Positions 17,360 through 25,817 of a DNA stretch of 64,000 nucleotides are shown here, in pieces (positions within the stretch are counted from its first letter, which is position 1; each line of letters opens with the position of its first letter). A model generated the notes under the pieces. It saw nothing but the letters and a program-made list of their open reading frames with translations. It was not told the origin of the DNA and did not search any database. Origin of the DNA: Chloroflexota bacterium (lineage in GTDB: Bacteria > Chloroflexota > Dehalococcoidia > Bin125). The translations under genes were made by a program, and so were the position numbers. The stretch is from contig JAPPFB010000005.1 in assembly GCA_028875225.1 (NCBI GenBank), positions 1 through 64,000 of the forward strand. The letters are read 5' to 3'.

Positions 17360-18151
17360 GTGCCAAGCCCATCCGCTTCGACCATCACGCCACCGACCAA
17401 TCACGCTGCGCTGCCCGTCAGGGCAAACGGCGTCCACCGCGTGGACGCCGCCGAAATTCCCCATCACGTCGCCGTGATCATGGACGGCAACGGACGCTGG
17501 GCCGCGCAACGTGGACTGCGGCCCACCGAGGGTCACCGAGCCGGGACCGAGAACATCCGCGCCGCCATCGAAGCGTTCGCCGAGCGCGGCGTGCGCTGCC
17601 TCACCCTCTTCGCCTTCTCGACCGAGAACTGGAAGCGTCCCCGACCCGAGGTGCGCGGCCTGATGCGCATCCTCTCCTCAACCATCGACCGCGAAGTGCA
17701 GCCCCTGCACGAAGCCGGGGTCCGATTGCGTTACATCGGACGGCTGGACGCCCTCGACACCCGCCTGAGGCGCAAGATCGATGACGCCATCAAGCTCACC
17801 CGCGACAACGACCGCATGACGGTCTGCGTGGCCTTCAACTACGGTTCCAGGGCCGAATTGGTCGATGCCGTGCGACGCATGGTCGCCGACGGCGTCAATC
17901 CTGACGATGTGACCGAACACAAGCTCTCGGACTACCTCTACACCCGCGAACTGCCCGACCCTGACCTGATCATCCGCACCGGCGGCGACCAGCGCGTTTC
18001 CAACTTCCTGCTCTGGCAGGCCGCCTACGCCGAGTACGTCTTTTCCGACACCTACTGGCCCGACTTCTGCGAGCAAGACGTCGACCAGGCCCTCGCCGCC
18101 TACGCCCAGAGAACCCGAAACTTCGGCGGACGACCCGCCAATGGACAGTAG
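17360..18151 (+). CDS. uppS: Isoprenyl (undecaprenyl-type) diphosphate synthase
   Basis: A 263-aa cis-prenyltransferase that extends farnesyl diphosphate to the polyprenyl carrier for cell-wall synthesis. Motifs are AVIMDGNGRWAAQRG with the catalytic Asp, FAFSTENWKRP, and RTGGDQRVSNFLLWQ. The first ~30 residues are a variable extension. GTG 17360 follows frr by 3 bp, so translation is coupled. Confidence 0.95.
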   Translation: MPSPSASTITPPTNHAALPVRANGVHRVDAAEIPHHVAVIMDGNGRWAAQRGLRPTEGHRAGTENIRAAIEAFAERGVRCLTLFAFSTENWKRPRPEVRGLMRILSSTIDREVQPLHEAGVRLRYIGRLDALDTRLRRKIDDAIKLTRDNDRMTVCVAFNYGSRAELVDAVRRMVADGVNPDDVTEHKLSDYLYTRELPDPDLIIRTGGDQRVSNFLLWQAAYAEYVFSDTYWPDFCEQDVDQALAAYAQRTRNFGGRPANGQ

Positions 18152-18161
18152 CCACATAGCC

Positions 18162-18262
18162 CCGTCATACCCGCGCTTGCCGCGGGTATCTCGCCGAACC
18201 GAGTACGAACGCCAATACGCACCGAGGCGAGAACGCAGCGTCGGTGTGCGGCAATGACGGAG
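18162..18262 (+). repeat. GTCAT-ended inverted-repeat element, copy A
   Basis: About 100 bp beginning CCGTCATACCCGCGCTTGCC and ending GCGGCAATGACGGAG. The two ends are imperfect inverted repeats and the left arm is itself a hairpin (ACCCGCG...CGCGGGT). Related copies are at 23512-23600 and, inverted, 44859-44951. The ATG in its right end is the start codon of cdsA. Confidence 0.8.
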
Positions 18263-19114
18263 ACTCAGGCGCTGCGCGAACGACTGCTGTCGGGCAATCT
18301 GGCGACCCGGTTGCTGACCGCCGCCGTCGGCATGCCGATCATCATCGCCGCCATCCTGGTCGGAGGACCGCTGTTCGCGGCCCTGATCGCGCTCAGCCTC
18401 GCCATCGCGCTTGGCGAGGTCGCTGTCATCGTCAAGCTGGAACCTCGCAGCGCGCTGTTCCTCGTCGCAGTCGCAGGGATTGGCTCGATCATCGCGGTAT
18501 CGACTCAACCGGACGTCCCGCTGCTGTGGCCAATCCTGGCCACAGGGCTGGGTATCGCCGGGGCAGCGACCATCACCGCAGTCCGCTCGGTTTCACAACC
18601 CGATCCGGCGCAGCTCAGGCCGATCCTCCTGGGCGGAACCACGATGCTCGGCGCTGTCGCCTATCTTGCCATTCCCGGCGCGACGTTCATCCTGGTCCGA
18701 GACTCGCATCAGGGCACTGACTGGGTCCTGCTCGCGGTGCTCGCCGTGATGTCCGCCGACGCGGCGGCCTACGCCGGCGGCCGACTACTGGGCCGTCACC
18801 AACTGGCGCCATCCGTCTCCCCCAACAAGACCATGGAAGGAGCCGTCGCCGGATGGCTCGGCGGCTTCGGTGCGACGCTCGCCCTCGACCAGATCCTCAA
18901 CCTCGACGTCGAGATCTGGCCCCTGGTGCTGCTCGCGCTGGTGCTGCCGATCGTCTCGCAGCTCGGCGACCTCGTTGAGTCCCTGTTCAAGCGCGCCATG
19001 GACGTCAAGGACTCCTCAAACCTCATCCCCGGACACGGCGGCGTGCTCGACCGGCTCGATTCGCTGCTCTTCGGCCTGCCCGTCGTATATTTCTTCTTGC
19101 AATGGACGACCTGA
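18254..19114 (+). CDS. cdsA: Phosphatidate cytidylyltransferase
   Basis: A 286-aa integral membrane protein with about eight hydrophobic segments. The family signature SLFKRAMDVKDSSNLIPGHG(G)..DR is complete near the C-terminus, as is SPNKTMEGAVAGW. It makes CDP-diacylglycerol for phospholipid synthesis. ATG 18254 lies within the right end of the GTCAT repeat element and lacks a clear Shine-Dalgarno; no better start exists before the first helix. It overlaps dxr by 13 bp. Confidence 0.93.
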   Translation: MTETQALRERLLSGNLATRLLTAAVGMPIIIAAILVGGPLFAALIALSLAIALGEVAVIVKLEPRSALFLVAVAGIGSIIAVSTQPDVPLLWPILATGLGIAGAATITAVRSVSQPDPAQLRPILLGGTTMLGAVAYLAIPGATFILVRDSHQGTDWVLLAVLAVMSADAAAYAGGRLLGRHQLAPSVSPNKTMEGAVAGWLGGFGATLALDQILNLDVEIWPLVLLALVLPIVSQLGDLVESLFKRAMDVKDSSNLIPGHGGVLDRLDSLLFGLPVVYFFLQWTT

Positions 19115-20265
19115 ATCACGCACCGATCAACCTCGTCCTGCTGGGTTCCACCGGCAGCATTGGACGGCAAACGCTCGACGTCGTCCGCGCCATGCCCGAT
19201 CGATTCAACATCCTCGGACTGGCCGCCGGACGCAACCTCGACGCCCTCGAAGCGCAGGCGCAGGAGTTTCGACCGAGATACATCTGGGCCGCCTCTGACG
19301 ACGAAGCGCGAATGGCAAGCATGGGACGGGACAGCGGCGCTTCAGTCGCGCCGATGGAAGAGATGGCAGCAGATCCGGACGGCGACGTCCTCGTCGTCGG
19401 TACCGCCGGTCGCGCCGGCCTCGAGCCGACGTTGACGGCGTTGGAGCGCGGCGGCGCCGTGGCGCTGGCCAACAAGGAAGTGGTGGTGATGGCGGGCCAA
19501 CTCGTCCGCGACGCCGTCGACCGCGGCGGCGGCCAGATGCGACCCGTCGATTCGGAGCACTCCGCCATCTGGCAGTGCCTGTGGGGCGAGGAGGACCACG
19601 AGATCCGCCGCATCCTGCTGACCGCATCCGGCGGCGCGTTGCGGCACCTCCCGGCCGAAGAACTCGCCGACGTGACGCCCGAGCAGGCGCTCAACCATCC
19701 CACCTGGAACATGGGCGACAAAATCACGATCGACAGCGCGACGCTGATGAACAAGGGCATGGAAACGATCGAGGCCAAGTGGCTGTTCGACGTACCCTAC
19801 GAGCGAGTCGAGATCGTCCAACACGCCGAGTCCATCGTGCACTCACTCGTCGAGTTCAGCGACGGCTCGGTGAAAGCTCAGCTTGGCTATCCCGACATGA
19901 AGTTGCCGATTCAGCTGGCGCTCGGATATCCGGCGCGACTCGAGCCCACGGTCGAGCCGCTCGACCTCGCCTCCGTCGGAACGCTCAACTTCTCCCGGCC
20001 CGATCTCGATCGCTATCCCTGCCTCAAGCTCGCTCAGCAGGCCGGCCGCGCAGGAGGCACATACCCGGCCGTGATGGCAGCCGCCGACGAAGTCGCGGTC
20101 GAAGCCTTCCTCGAGCGCCGCATCGCCTTCACCGAAATCGCCGACTACGTCAATCAGGCGATGGACGCCCATCGCAACGCGAGCAATCCCGATATCGAAG
20201 CCATCGACGCCGCCGACGCATGGGCCCGAGGCTTCACCACCGGACGAATCGCCGCCGCCGTCTAA
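19102..20265 (+). CDS. dxr: 1-deoxy-D-xylulose 5-phosphate reductoisomerase
   Basis: A 387-aa enzyme of the MEP isoprenoid pathway, converting DXP to MEP with NADPH. Visible are the NADPH motif LLGSTGSIGRQTLD, ALANKEVVVMAG, the metal-binding VDSEHSAIWQ and ILLTASGGAL. It starts inside the 3' end of cdsA and, with uppS and cdsA, forms an envelope-lipid block that feeds the undecaprenyl carrier. Confidence 0.96.
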   Translation: MDDLNHAPINLVLLGSTGSIGRQTLDVVRAMPDRFNILGLAAGRNLDALEAQAQEFRPRYIWAASDDEARMASMGRDSGASVAPMEEMAADPDGDVLVVGTAGRAGLEPTLTALERGGAVALANKEVVVMAGQLVRDAVDRGGGQMRPVDSEHSAIWQCLWGEEDHEIRRILLTASGGALRHLPAEELADVTPEQALNHPTWNMGDKITIDSATLMNKGMETIEAKWLFDVPYERVEIVQHAESIVHSLVEFSDGSVKAQLGYPDMKLPIQLALGYPARLEPTVEPLDLASVGTLNFSRPDLDRYPCLKLAQQAGRAGGTYPAVMAAADEVAVEAFLERRIAFTEIADYVNQAMDAHRNASNPDIEAIDAADAWARGFTTGRIAAAV

Positions 20266-20277
20266 CTCCGAGCCAAG

Positions 20278-20320
20278 ACCTCCCCCGGTGGGGGAGGTGC
20301 CGCGTAGCGGCGGAGGGGGC
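20278..20320 (+). repeat. Two-hairpin repeat, class II copy A
   Basis: 43 bp: ACCTCCCCC-GGT-GGGGGAGGT, then GCCGC-GTA-GCGGC, then GGAGGGGGC. A same-length copy in reverse orientation lies at 45962-46004, in which the second hairpin differs but remains paired. The element is in the 187-bp gap between dxr and rseP, which also holds another hairpin CCCCGCG/CGCGGGG near 20360-20380. Confidence 0.75.
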
Positions 20321-20452
20321 CCGCCGAACGTTCCGCCTCCAACTCCCCTCTCCCGATGCCCCGCGCTCCGACGCGGGGCCCAGACCTCAGCCTCCGCAAT
20401 CACCACTCAAGTACCCCTCACCTCCAACGAACTTCGCTAGTACGCTGGCTCC

Positions 20453-22165
20453 ATGGTTCTGATCGATACAGTTCTACCCTTCGTCGGCATCCTGCTGGGA
20501 CTGGTCGTCCTGCACGAACTCGGTCACTTCGTCGCCGCCAAGCTGGCCGGCGTTCGGGTTGAAGAGTTTGGCGTCGGCCTGCCGCCGCGAATCGGCAAGG
20601 GCTGGCAATTCGGCGAGACGCTCTACTCCTTCAACTGGCTGCCCATTGGCGGCTTCGTCCGCCTGACCGGCGAGGAAGCGTCGGGGCTGCTCATCACCGC
20701 CGTCGACCAGGACTCGCGGATGAAGGACCACTTCGTCGCCGGCGACCGGATCCTCAAGGTCAACGGCAAGCGTGTCGTCACGCCGGATCAGTTCCTCGAC
20801 CGAATCTTCCGCACCCATGGCGAAGAGAAGCGCGAGTTCACCTACGACCACGTCGAGAGCGATGGCAGGAAAACCACGTGGAGCCTGACCCTGACGCCTC
20901 AGGGTGACCCGGACGAGGACGCCCCTGCGCCTCGCAACCTGATCACGACCGAACAACAACGGGCCGAGTTCATGAACGAGCGCGGCGAGGCCACGCTGAT
21001 GGGTCTGACAGTGGGGATCGACCCTCGCTCGCTCGGGTCCAAGTCGCGGTTGACCAGGATCCTGATCCTCGCCGCCGGTGCGATCGTCAACGCCATCCTG
21101 CCGATCATCCTCTTCGCCGTCGGCGCGCTGATCCCCGACAACGTCTCGGCCGGACCGGCTGTGGTGACCAGCACGATCGAGCAGGCGCCTGCGCACCAGG
21201 CCGGCATTCGCGCCGGCGACCGCATCGTGGCAATCGACGGAGAACCGATTCAAAACGCGGCCCAACTCTCCCGCGCCATCCAGCTCAATCTGGGCGAGAC
21301 CCTGCTGGTCTCGGTCGAACGCCCGCCCAGTGGTTCACTCACCGCGAGCCGCGCCTCTCGCGAGCCGGAGCGATTTGATGTGCTGGTGCACGCCCGTCTC
21401 GCGCCGCAACCGCTGACGCACGTGGTTCAGTCCGGAGACTCGGTCCACGACATCGCCGACCGGCTCGGCGTGCCGCCCGCCTCGGTGATCGCCGCCTGGG
21501 GGATCGAGACGGAGAAGCTGAAGGAAGGCCTGGAACTGGAACTTCCCGGCGGCATGACCTATGTGACCGAACAAGACGACACCATGCTCAGCATCGCCAT
21601 CGAAGAGAAAGTCAGGATGGCCTCGGTCTACGCCGCGCTGGACATCGATCCCGTTCATCCGCCGCCCGGAACTCAGATCGAAGTGCCACAGGGCGCCACT
21701 GGAATCAGCATTGCCGACGCCTCACGGTTGGTCGCTCGCGACAGCCCCTCAATCGGCGAGTCCATCGCCGCCGGCTGGACGCAGACACGTGACACCTTCA
21801 TCCTCGTCCGCAATCGGATCCGCTCCTGGATCGCCGGTGGCGAACCAATCGAGTTGTCGGGTCCGGTTGGAATTGCCCGAGTGACCGGCGAAGTCGTCGA
21901 CCGTGCCGGCTGGTCGCGACTGATCGAACTCGCCGCCCTGATCTCGTTGAACCTCGCCATCATCAACATCCTGCCGCTGCCGATGCTCGATGGAGGCCGG
22001 ATCATGTTCGTCCTGATTGAAATCGTTCGCCGCGGCAAGAAGATCAGCCCCGAGCGCGAAGGCCTCGTCCACATGGCCGGATTCGCCGCCCTGCTGATCT
22101 TCGTCGTCGTGATCAGCTACTTCGACATCATCAAGGCCGTCTCCGGCGAACCCGTCATCCCGTAG
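20453..22165 (+). CDS. rseP: RIP (site-2) metalloprotease RseP-like with LysM insertion
   Basis: A 570-aa membrane metalloprotease. HELGH (residues 21-25) is the zinc site and NILPLPMLDGGRIMF carries the second conserved Asp. A PDZ domain (about residues 238-285) follows the central helix. Between the PDZ domain and the C-terminal membrane part, residues ~320-412 look like two LysM repeats (THVVQSGDSVHDIADRLGV and a weaker second copy), which is not usual in RseP. In the family the enzyme cleaves transmembrane anti-sigma factors and leftover signal peptides. Last gene of the core cluster. Confidence 0.9.
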   Translation: MVLIDTVLPFVGILLGLVVLHELGHFVAAKLAGVRVEEFGVGLPPRIGKGWQFGETLYSFNWLPIGGFVRLTGEEASGLLITAVDQDSRMKDHFVAGDRILKVNGKRVVTPDQFLDRIFRTHGEEKREFTYDHVESDGRKTTWSLTLTPQGDPDEDAPAPRNLITTEQQRAEFMNERGEATLMGLTVGIDPRSLGSKSRLTRILILAAGAIVNAILPIILFAVGALIPDNVSAGPAVVTSTIEQAPAHQAGIRAGDRIVAIDGEPIQNAAQLSRAIQLNLGETLLVSVERPPSGSLTASRASREPERFDVLVHARLAPQPLTHVVQSGDSVHDIADRLGVPPASVIAAWGIETEKLKEGLELELPGGMTYVTEQDDTMLSIAIEEKVRMASVYAALDIDPVHPPPGTQIEVPQGATGISIADASRLVARDSPSIGESIAAGWTQTRDTFILVRNRIRSWIAGGEPIELSGPVGIARVTGEVVDRAGWSRLIELAALISLNLAIINILPLPMLDGGRIMFVLIEIVRRGKKISPEREGLVHMAGFAALLIFVVVISYFDIIKAVSGEPVIP

Positions 22166-22166
22166 C

Positions 22167-22198
22167 AGTGTGACCATCTGTGGTCCCCGTTACACTGT
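22167..22198 (+). promoter_or_regulatory. Inverted repeat between rseP and the amidohydrolase gene
   Basis: CAGTGTGAC and GTTACACTG form a near-perfect 9-bp inverted repeat with a 14-bp spacer immediately after the rseP stop. It could be a weak terminator or an operator for the downstream gene; there is no T-tract. Confidence 0.35.
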
Positions 22199-22237
22199 TC
22201 ACAATCCAAATCCGCCTGCTGAACAAAAGGAGCACGC

Positions 22238-23437
22238 ATGGCGTTTGAGACCTTCATTGACGCCGACACGCACATCACCGAACCCGCCGACCTCTGGACT
22301 TCCCGCGTCTCCTCCAAGTGGGGCGACAAGGTGCTCCATGTCAAACAGGACAACAAGGGCATCAACTCCTGGTTCGTCGGTGACGAGAAAGTGGCGGCCG
22401 CGCCCTCGGGCGTCTTCGCCGGCTGGAAGGGCAAGTTCCCCAGCTCGCCGCCGACCTATGAAGAGGCCCACCCCGCGTCGTTCGACGTCCACGAGCGACT
22501 CAAGCTGATGGACGAGACTGGCGTATACGCCCAGGTCCTCTATCCCAACGTGGCCGGCTTCGCTTCACAGCGATTCCTCTCGCTCAAGGATCCCGAGCTG
22601 ATGCTTGAGTGCGTCCGCGCCTGGAACGACTTCCAGCTCGACTGGATCTCCGTCGCGCCTGAGCGCTTCGTGGCCAACATCTCGATCCCGTTCTGGGACG
22701 TCGAAGCCTCGGTCAAGGAGATCGAGCGCGTCGCCCCGAAGGGCATGCGCGGCATCCTCTTCACCGGCGACCCCCAATCGCACGGCGAGCCGTTCCTCGG
22801 CGACCACCACTGGGACCCGCTCTGGAACATCGCCTCCGACGCCGGTCTGCCGATCTCGTTCCACATCGGCTCCGGCGACTTCACCGACGGGTTCACGCCG
22901 GAGCGACTCGCAGTCGACGGCCCGGAAGTCACCTACGCCCGCACATCGACCGTTCTGTTCATGGCCAACGGCCTGCAGATGACCGACCTGCTGCTCTCCG
23001 GCGTGCTGCCGCGCTTCCCCGACCTGAAGTTCATCTCGGTCGAGTCCGGCATCGGCTGGGTGCCGTTCTGTCTCGAGAGCTGCGACTACCACTTCATGGC
23101 CGCCGATATCCGCAAGGCGCGCCCCGAGTTCGAGATGATGCCATCGGACTACTTCCGCCGCCAGGTCTACGCCTGCTACTGGTTCGAGAAAGTCGCCCCG
23201 CGCAAGCTGATCGACGACATCGGCGCCGACAACATCCTCTTCGAAACCGACTTCCCGCACCCGACCTGCCTCTACGGCAACGTGCAGGAGACGATCGAGG
23301 ACGGCCTCGAAGGCCAATCGGAAGAGGTGCGACGCAAGATCCTCTGGGAGAACTCGGCCAAGCTCTACAACATCGACATCCCCGAGGTCATGCCCGCCGG
23401 CCTCGCCGCCGCAGCCGCCGCCGGCGGCGGTGGCTAA
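22238..23437 (+). CDS. Amidohydrolase-2 family metal-dependent hydrolase
   Basis: A 399-aa TIM-barrel amidohydrolase. It begins with the metal-binding FIDADTHITEP (DxH) and contains SFHIGSGDF, ISVESGIGWVPF and ILFETDFPHPTCLYG, the ACMSD/decarboxylase-like branch. Members decarboxylate or hydrolyse aromatic or acidic substrates; the substrate here is unknown. An AAGGAG site precedes ATG 22238. The C-terminus is an Ala/Gly run (GLAAAAAAGGGG). It starts the catabolic region. Confidence 0.85.
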   Translation: MAFETFIDADTHITEPADLWTSRVSSKWGDKVLHVKQDNKGINSWFVGDEKVAAAPSGVFAGWKGKFPSSPPTYEEAHPASFDVHERLKLMDETGVYAQVLYPNVAGFASQRFLSLKDPELMLECVRAWNDFQLDWISVAPERFVANISIPFWDVEASVKEIERVAPKGMRGILFTGDPQSHGEPFLGDHHWDPLWNIASDAGLPISFHIGSGDFTDGFTPERLAVDGPEVTYARTSTVLFMANGLQMTDLLLSGVLPRFPDLKFISVESGIGWVPFCLESCDYHFMAADIRKARPEFEMMPSDYFRRQVYACYWFEKVAPRKLIDDIGADNILFETDFPHPTCLYGNVQETIEDGLEGQSEEVRRKILWENSAKLYNIDIPEVMPAGLAAAAAAGGGG

Positions 23438-23511
23438 GCCGCCGCGGTTCGCCTGCGGAACGACCCAATAGGGGCGCCATTCGCGGGCGCCCGCCTACTC
23501 GCCGTCATACC

Positions 23512-23600
23512 CGCGCTTGCCGCGGGTATCTCGCGGCGCCGGGCACGAACGTCGTAGTGAGATCAGCGAGATTGCCGCGGCAAGCGCGGCAATGACGGAG
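23512..23600 (+). repeat. GTCAT-ended inverted-repeat element, copy B
   Basis: 89 bp from CCGTCATACCCGCGCTTGCC to GCGGCAATGACGGAG. Left and right arms are inverted repeats of about 32 bp differing at a few positions. The terminal GGAG lies 5 nt before the ATG of the downstream SDR gene and is its only visible ribosome binding site. Confidence 0.85.
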
Positions 23601-23605
23601 TTGAG

Positions 23606-24367
23606 ATGGACATCAACGGCAAGGTCGCAGTCGTCACCGGATCATCCTCAGGCGTCGGCGAGGCGACGGCGAAGCTCCTCGCATCCATGGGTGCTTCGGT
23701 CGTCGTCAACTACTTCCGCGGCGCCGAGGCCGGACAGCGGGTCGTCGACGAGATCCACGCCGCCGGCGGCTCCGCCATCGCCGTCCAGGCCGACACGCGC
23801 TCAGACACCGACTGCCGTTCGCTGATCCAGGCCGCCGTCGACGAATACGGCCACCTGGAGATCCTCGTCAACAACGCCGGCATGACTCACTTCATTGCCC
23901 ACGACGACCTCGAAGCGGTCACCGACGATGTGTGGGACGACATCATCGGCGCCAACTTGCGCGGCGTCTTCAACTGCACCCGCGCCGCCGCGCCGCACAT
24001 GCGAGCCACCGGCGAGGGCGCAGTCGTCAACGTCAGCAGCGTCGCCGGAGCCGGAGGCGGCGGCTCCTGCATCCCCTACGCCGCCAGCAAAGCGGGGGTC
24101 AACGTGATCACCAAGTCCCTGGCCAGGGTCCTCGGCCCGGAAATCCGGATCAACACCATCGCCCCGGGATTCATCGAGGGCCGCTGGCTCCGAGGCGGCC
24201 TCGGCGACGACACCTACGAGGCGGGCCGCAAGCGACTCGGAGAGACCGCACCGCTACGCGGGGTCGCGAAGCCGGAGACCTGCGCCGACGCGATCGTGGC
24301 ACTGATTGAGCGAAACGTCTTCGTCACCGGCCAGACCATCACCGTCGACGGCGGCGCGACGCTGTAG
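23606..24367 (+). CDS. SDR-family oxidoreductase
   Basis: A 253-aa classical short-chain dehydrogenase: VAVVTGSSSGVGEATAK (TGxxxGxG), NNAGM, catalytic Ser in NVSSVAG and YAASK (YxxxK), and a C-terminal VTGQTITVDGG typical of 3-oxoacyl-ACP reductase-like members. Substrate unknown. Its ribosome binding site is supplied by repeat copy B. Confidence 0.9.
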   Translation: MDINGKVAVVTGSSSGVGEATAKLLASMGASVVVNYFRGAEAGQRVVDEIHAAGGSAIAVQADTRSDTDCRSLIQAAVDEYGHLEILVNNAGMTHFIAHDDLEAVTDDVWDDIIGANLRGVFNCTRAAAPHMRATGEGAVVNVSSVAGAGGGGSCIPYAASKAGVNVITKSLARVLGPEIRINTIAPGFIEGRWLRGGLGDDTYEAGRKRLGETAPLRGVAKPETCADAIVALIERNVFVTGQTITVDGGATL

Positions 24368-24379
24368 GCCCAGCCCCCA

Positions 24380-24400
24380 GTTCCCGTTTCACACGGGAAC
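24380..24400. terminator. Hairpin between convergent SDR and P450 genes
   Basis: GTTCCCGT-TTCAC-ACGGGAAC is a perfect 8-bp stem in the gap between two convergent genes, where it could serve both strands. There is no T-tract on either side, so terminator function is uncertain. Confidence 0.4.
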
Positions 24401-24452
24401 CCGCTCCCTCCCGGCATCAGAGCGCTCGAGCGCGGCAGGGACTTGGACGACT

Positions 24453-25727
24453 CTACGACCGCACCGCGTACGACACCGGCAGGCGCTTGATTCCGCCGAT
24501 CAGGCCGGAGGAGAGGCGCTCGACTTCACCGCTCAGCTGGAAGTTGTCCAGTTTCTGGATCAGGTGGCGGAAGACGGAGCGCATCTCCAACCTCGCCAGG
24601 TTGGCGCCGAGACAGAAGTGCTCTCCGAAGCCTCCGAATGCCAGATGATCGTTGGGGGTGCGGCCGATGTCGAAGACATCAGGATGCTCGAACACATCCT
24701 CGTCGCGGTTGGCCGACGGATACCACATGGCCAGGGTCTCGCCCGCCTTGATCGGGACGCCGCGGATTTCAGTGTCTGCCGTGACGGTGCGAGCGAAGTG
24801 GACAACCGGTGAGGTCCAGCGCAGCATCTCTTCAACCGCGCTGTTGAGCAGATCGGGCTGACCGCGGAGCAATTCGAACTGGTCGGGATGCTCGATCAGC
24901 GCCTGCATGCCGCCCGAGGTGGCATTCCGAGTGGTCTCGTTGCCGGCCAGGATCAGCAAAATCGCGTAGGAAAGAATCTCGTTATCGGGCATCGGTTCGC
25001 CGTCGATCTCGGCCTGGACGAGCGTGGTCATGACACTGTGGTCTGGGTTGCGTCGTTTGCGTTCGATGTGGGCGCTGAAGTAACCCTGCAGCCCGCGCAT
25101 ACCGGCCTGCCATGTCTCCCGACGCGTGCGCCCCTGCTGGTACTCGGGATCTTCGGAGCCAATGAACTCGTTGGTCCAGCGGAAGATGTCCTCCCAGGAG
25201 TCGCGGTCGACGGCCAGCAGCTCGCAGATCGCGGCCATCGGCATCCTGGCGGCCACGTCGCGGACGAACTCGGCCTCACTGCGGTTGGTCAGTTGATTGA
25301 CCAAGTGAGCGGCGGCCTCATCGATCACGTCTTCGGCGATCTCGTCGATGCGATCCTCCAGCAGCCGCATTCCGCGTGGGGAAAAGCGGCGGCTCGTGGC
25401 GTTGCGGTACTTGCCGTGTTCGGGCGGGTCCATGTTGATCAGGTTGGGCACGGTCAGCGAGGGGTCATTCGCGCCGCCGTCGCCGGAGCCCGCCGACCGG
25501 ATCACGAGCCGCTGGCTGCTGATGAACGTCTCCGGATCGCGCGAGATCTGCTGAATGTCGTCGTACTTCGTGATCGCCCAGAACGGCGTGACGCCCGGTC
25601 GGTCATACCAGTAGACCGGCGCTTCATGTCGCAGTAGCGCCCAGTCATTCCATGGATAGCCGCGCTCGGCGTACCGTTCCGGCGTGACGAGGTCAATCTG
25701 ATCGAGGCCGCTGGTCATCGTCGTCAT
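24453..25727 (-). CDS. Cytochrome P450
   Basis: A 424-aa soluble bacterial P450. The I-helix motif is ILAGNETTRNATSGG, ExxR is in VEEMLRW, and the heme-binding loop is FGGFGEHFCLGANLAR with the thiolate Cys. Such enzymes hydroxylate steroids, terpenes or fatty acids; the substrate is unknown. ATG 25727 has GGAG 6 nt upstream, whereas the longer ORF start lacks support. Divergent from the CocE-like gene with a 90-bp gap. Confidence 0.93.
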   Translation of the reverse strand: MTTMTSGLDQIDLVTPERYAERGYPWNDWALLRHEAPVYWYDRPGVTPFWAITKYDDIQQISRDPETFISSQRLVIRSAGSGDGGANDPSLTVPNLINMDPPEHGKYRNATSRRFSPRGMRLLEDRIDEIAEDVIDEAAAHLVNQLTNRSEAEFVRDVAARMPMAAICELLAVDRDSWEDIFRWTNEFIGSEDPEYQQGRTRRETWQAGMRGLQGYFSAHIERKRRNPDHSVMTTLVQAEIDGEPMPDNEILSYAILLILAGNETTRNATSGGMQALIEHPDQFELLRGQPDLLNSAVEEMLRWTSPVVHFARTVTADTEIRGVPIKAGETLAMWYPSANRDEDVFEHPDVFDIGRTPNDHLAFGGFGEHFCLGANLARLEMRSVFRHLIQKLDNFQLSGEVERLSSGLIGGIKRLPVSYAVRS

Positions 25728-25817
25728 GATCCGCTCCGTTCGCCAGCATGCGCGGCGTATCCTCTTGCTGAGCGTATCAATCCAGACCGCGGCGGACACG
25801 CTGATTCGGGGAGTGTC

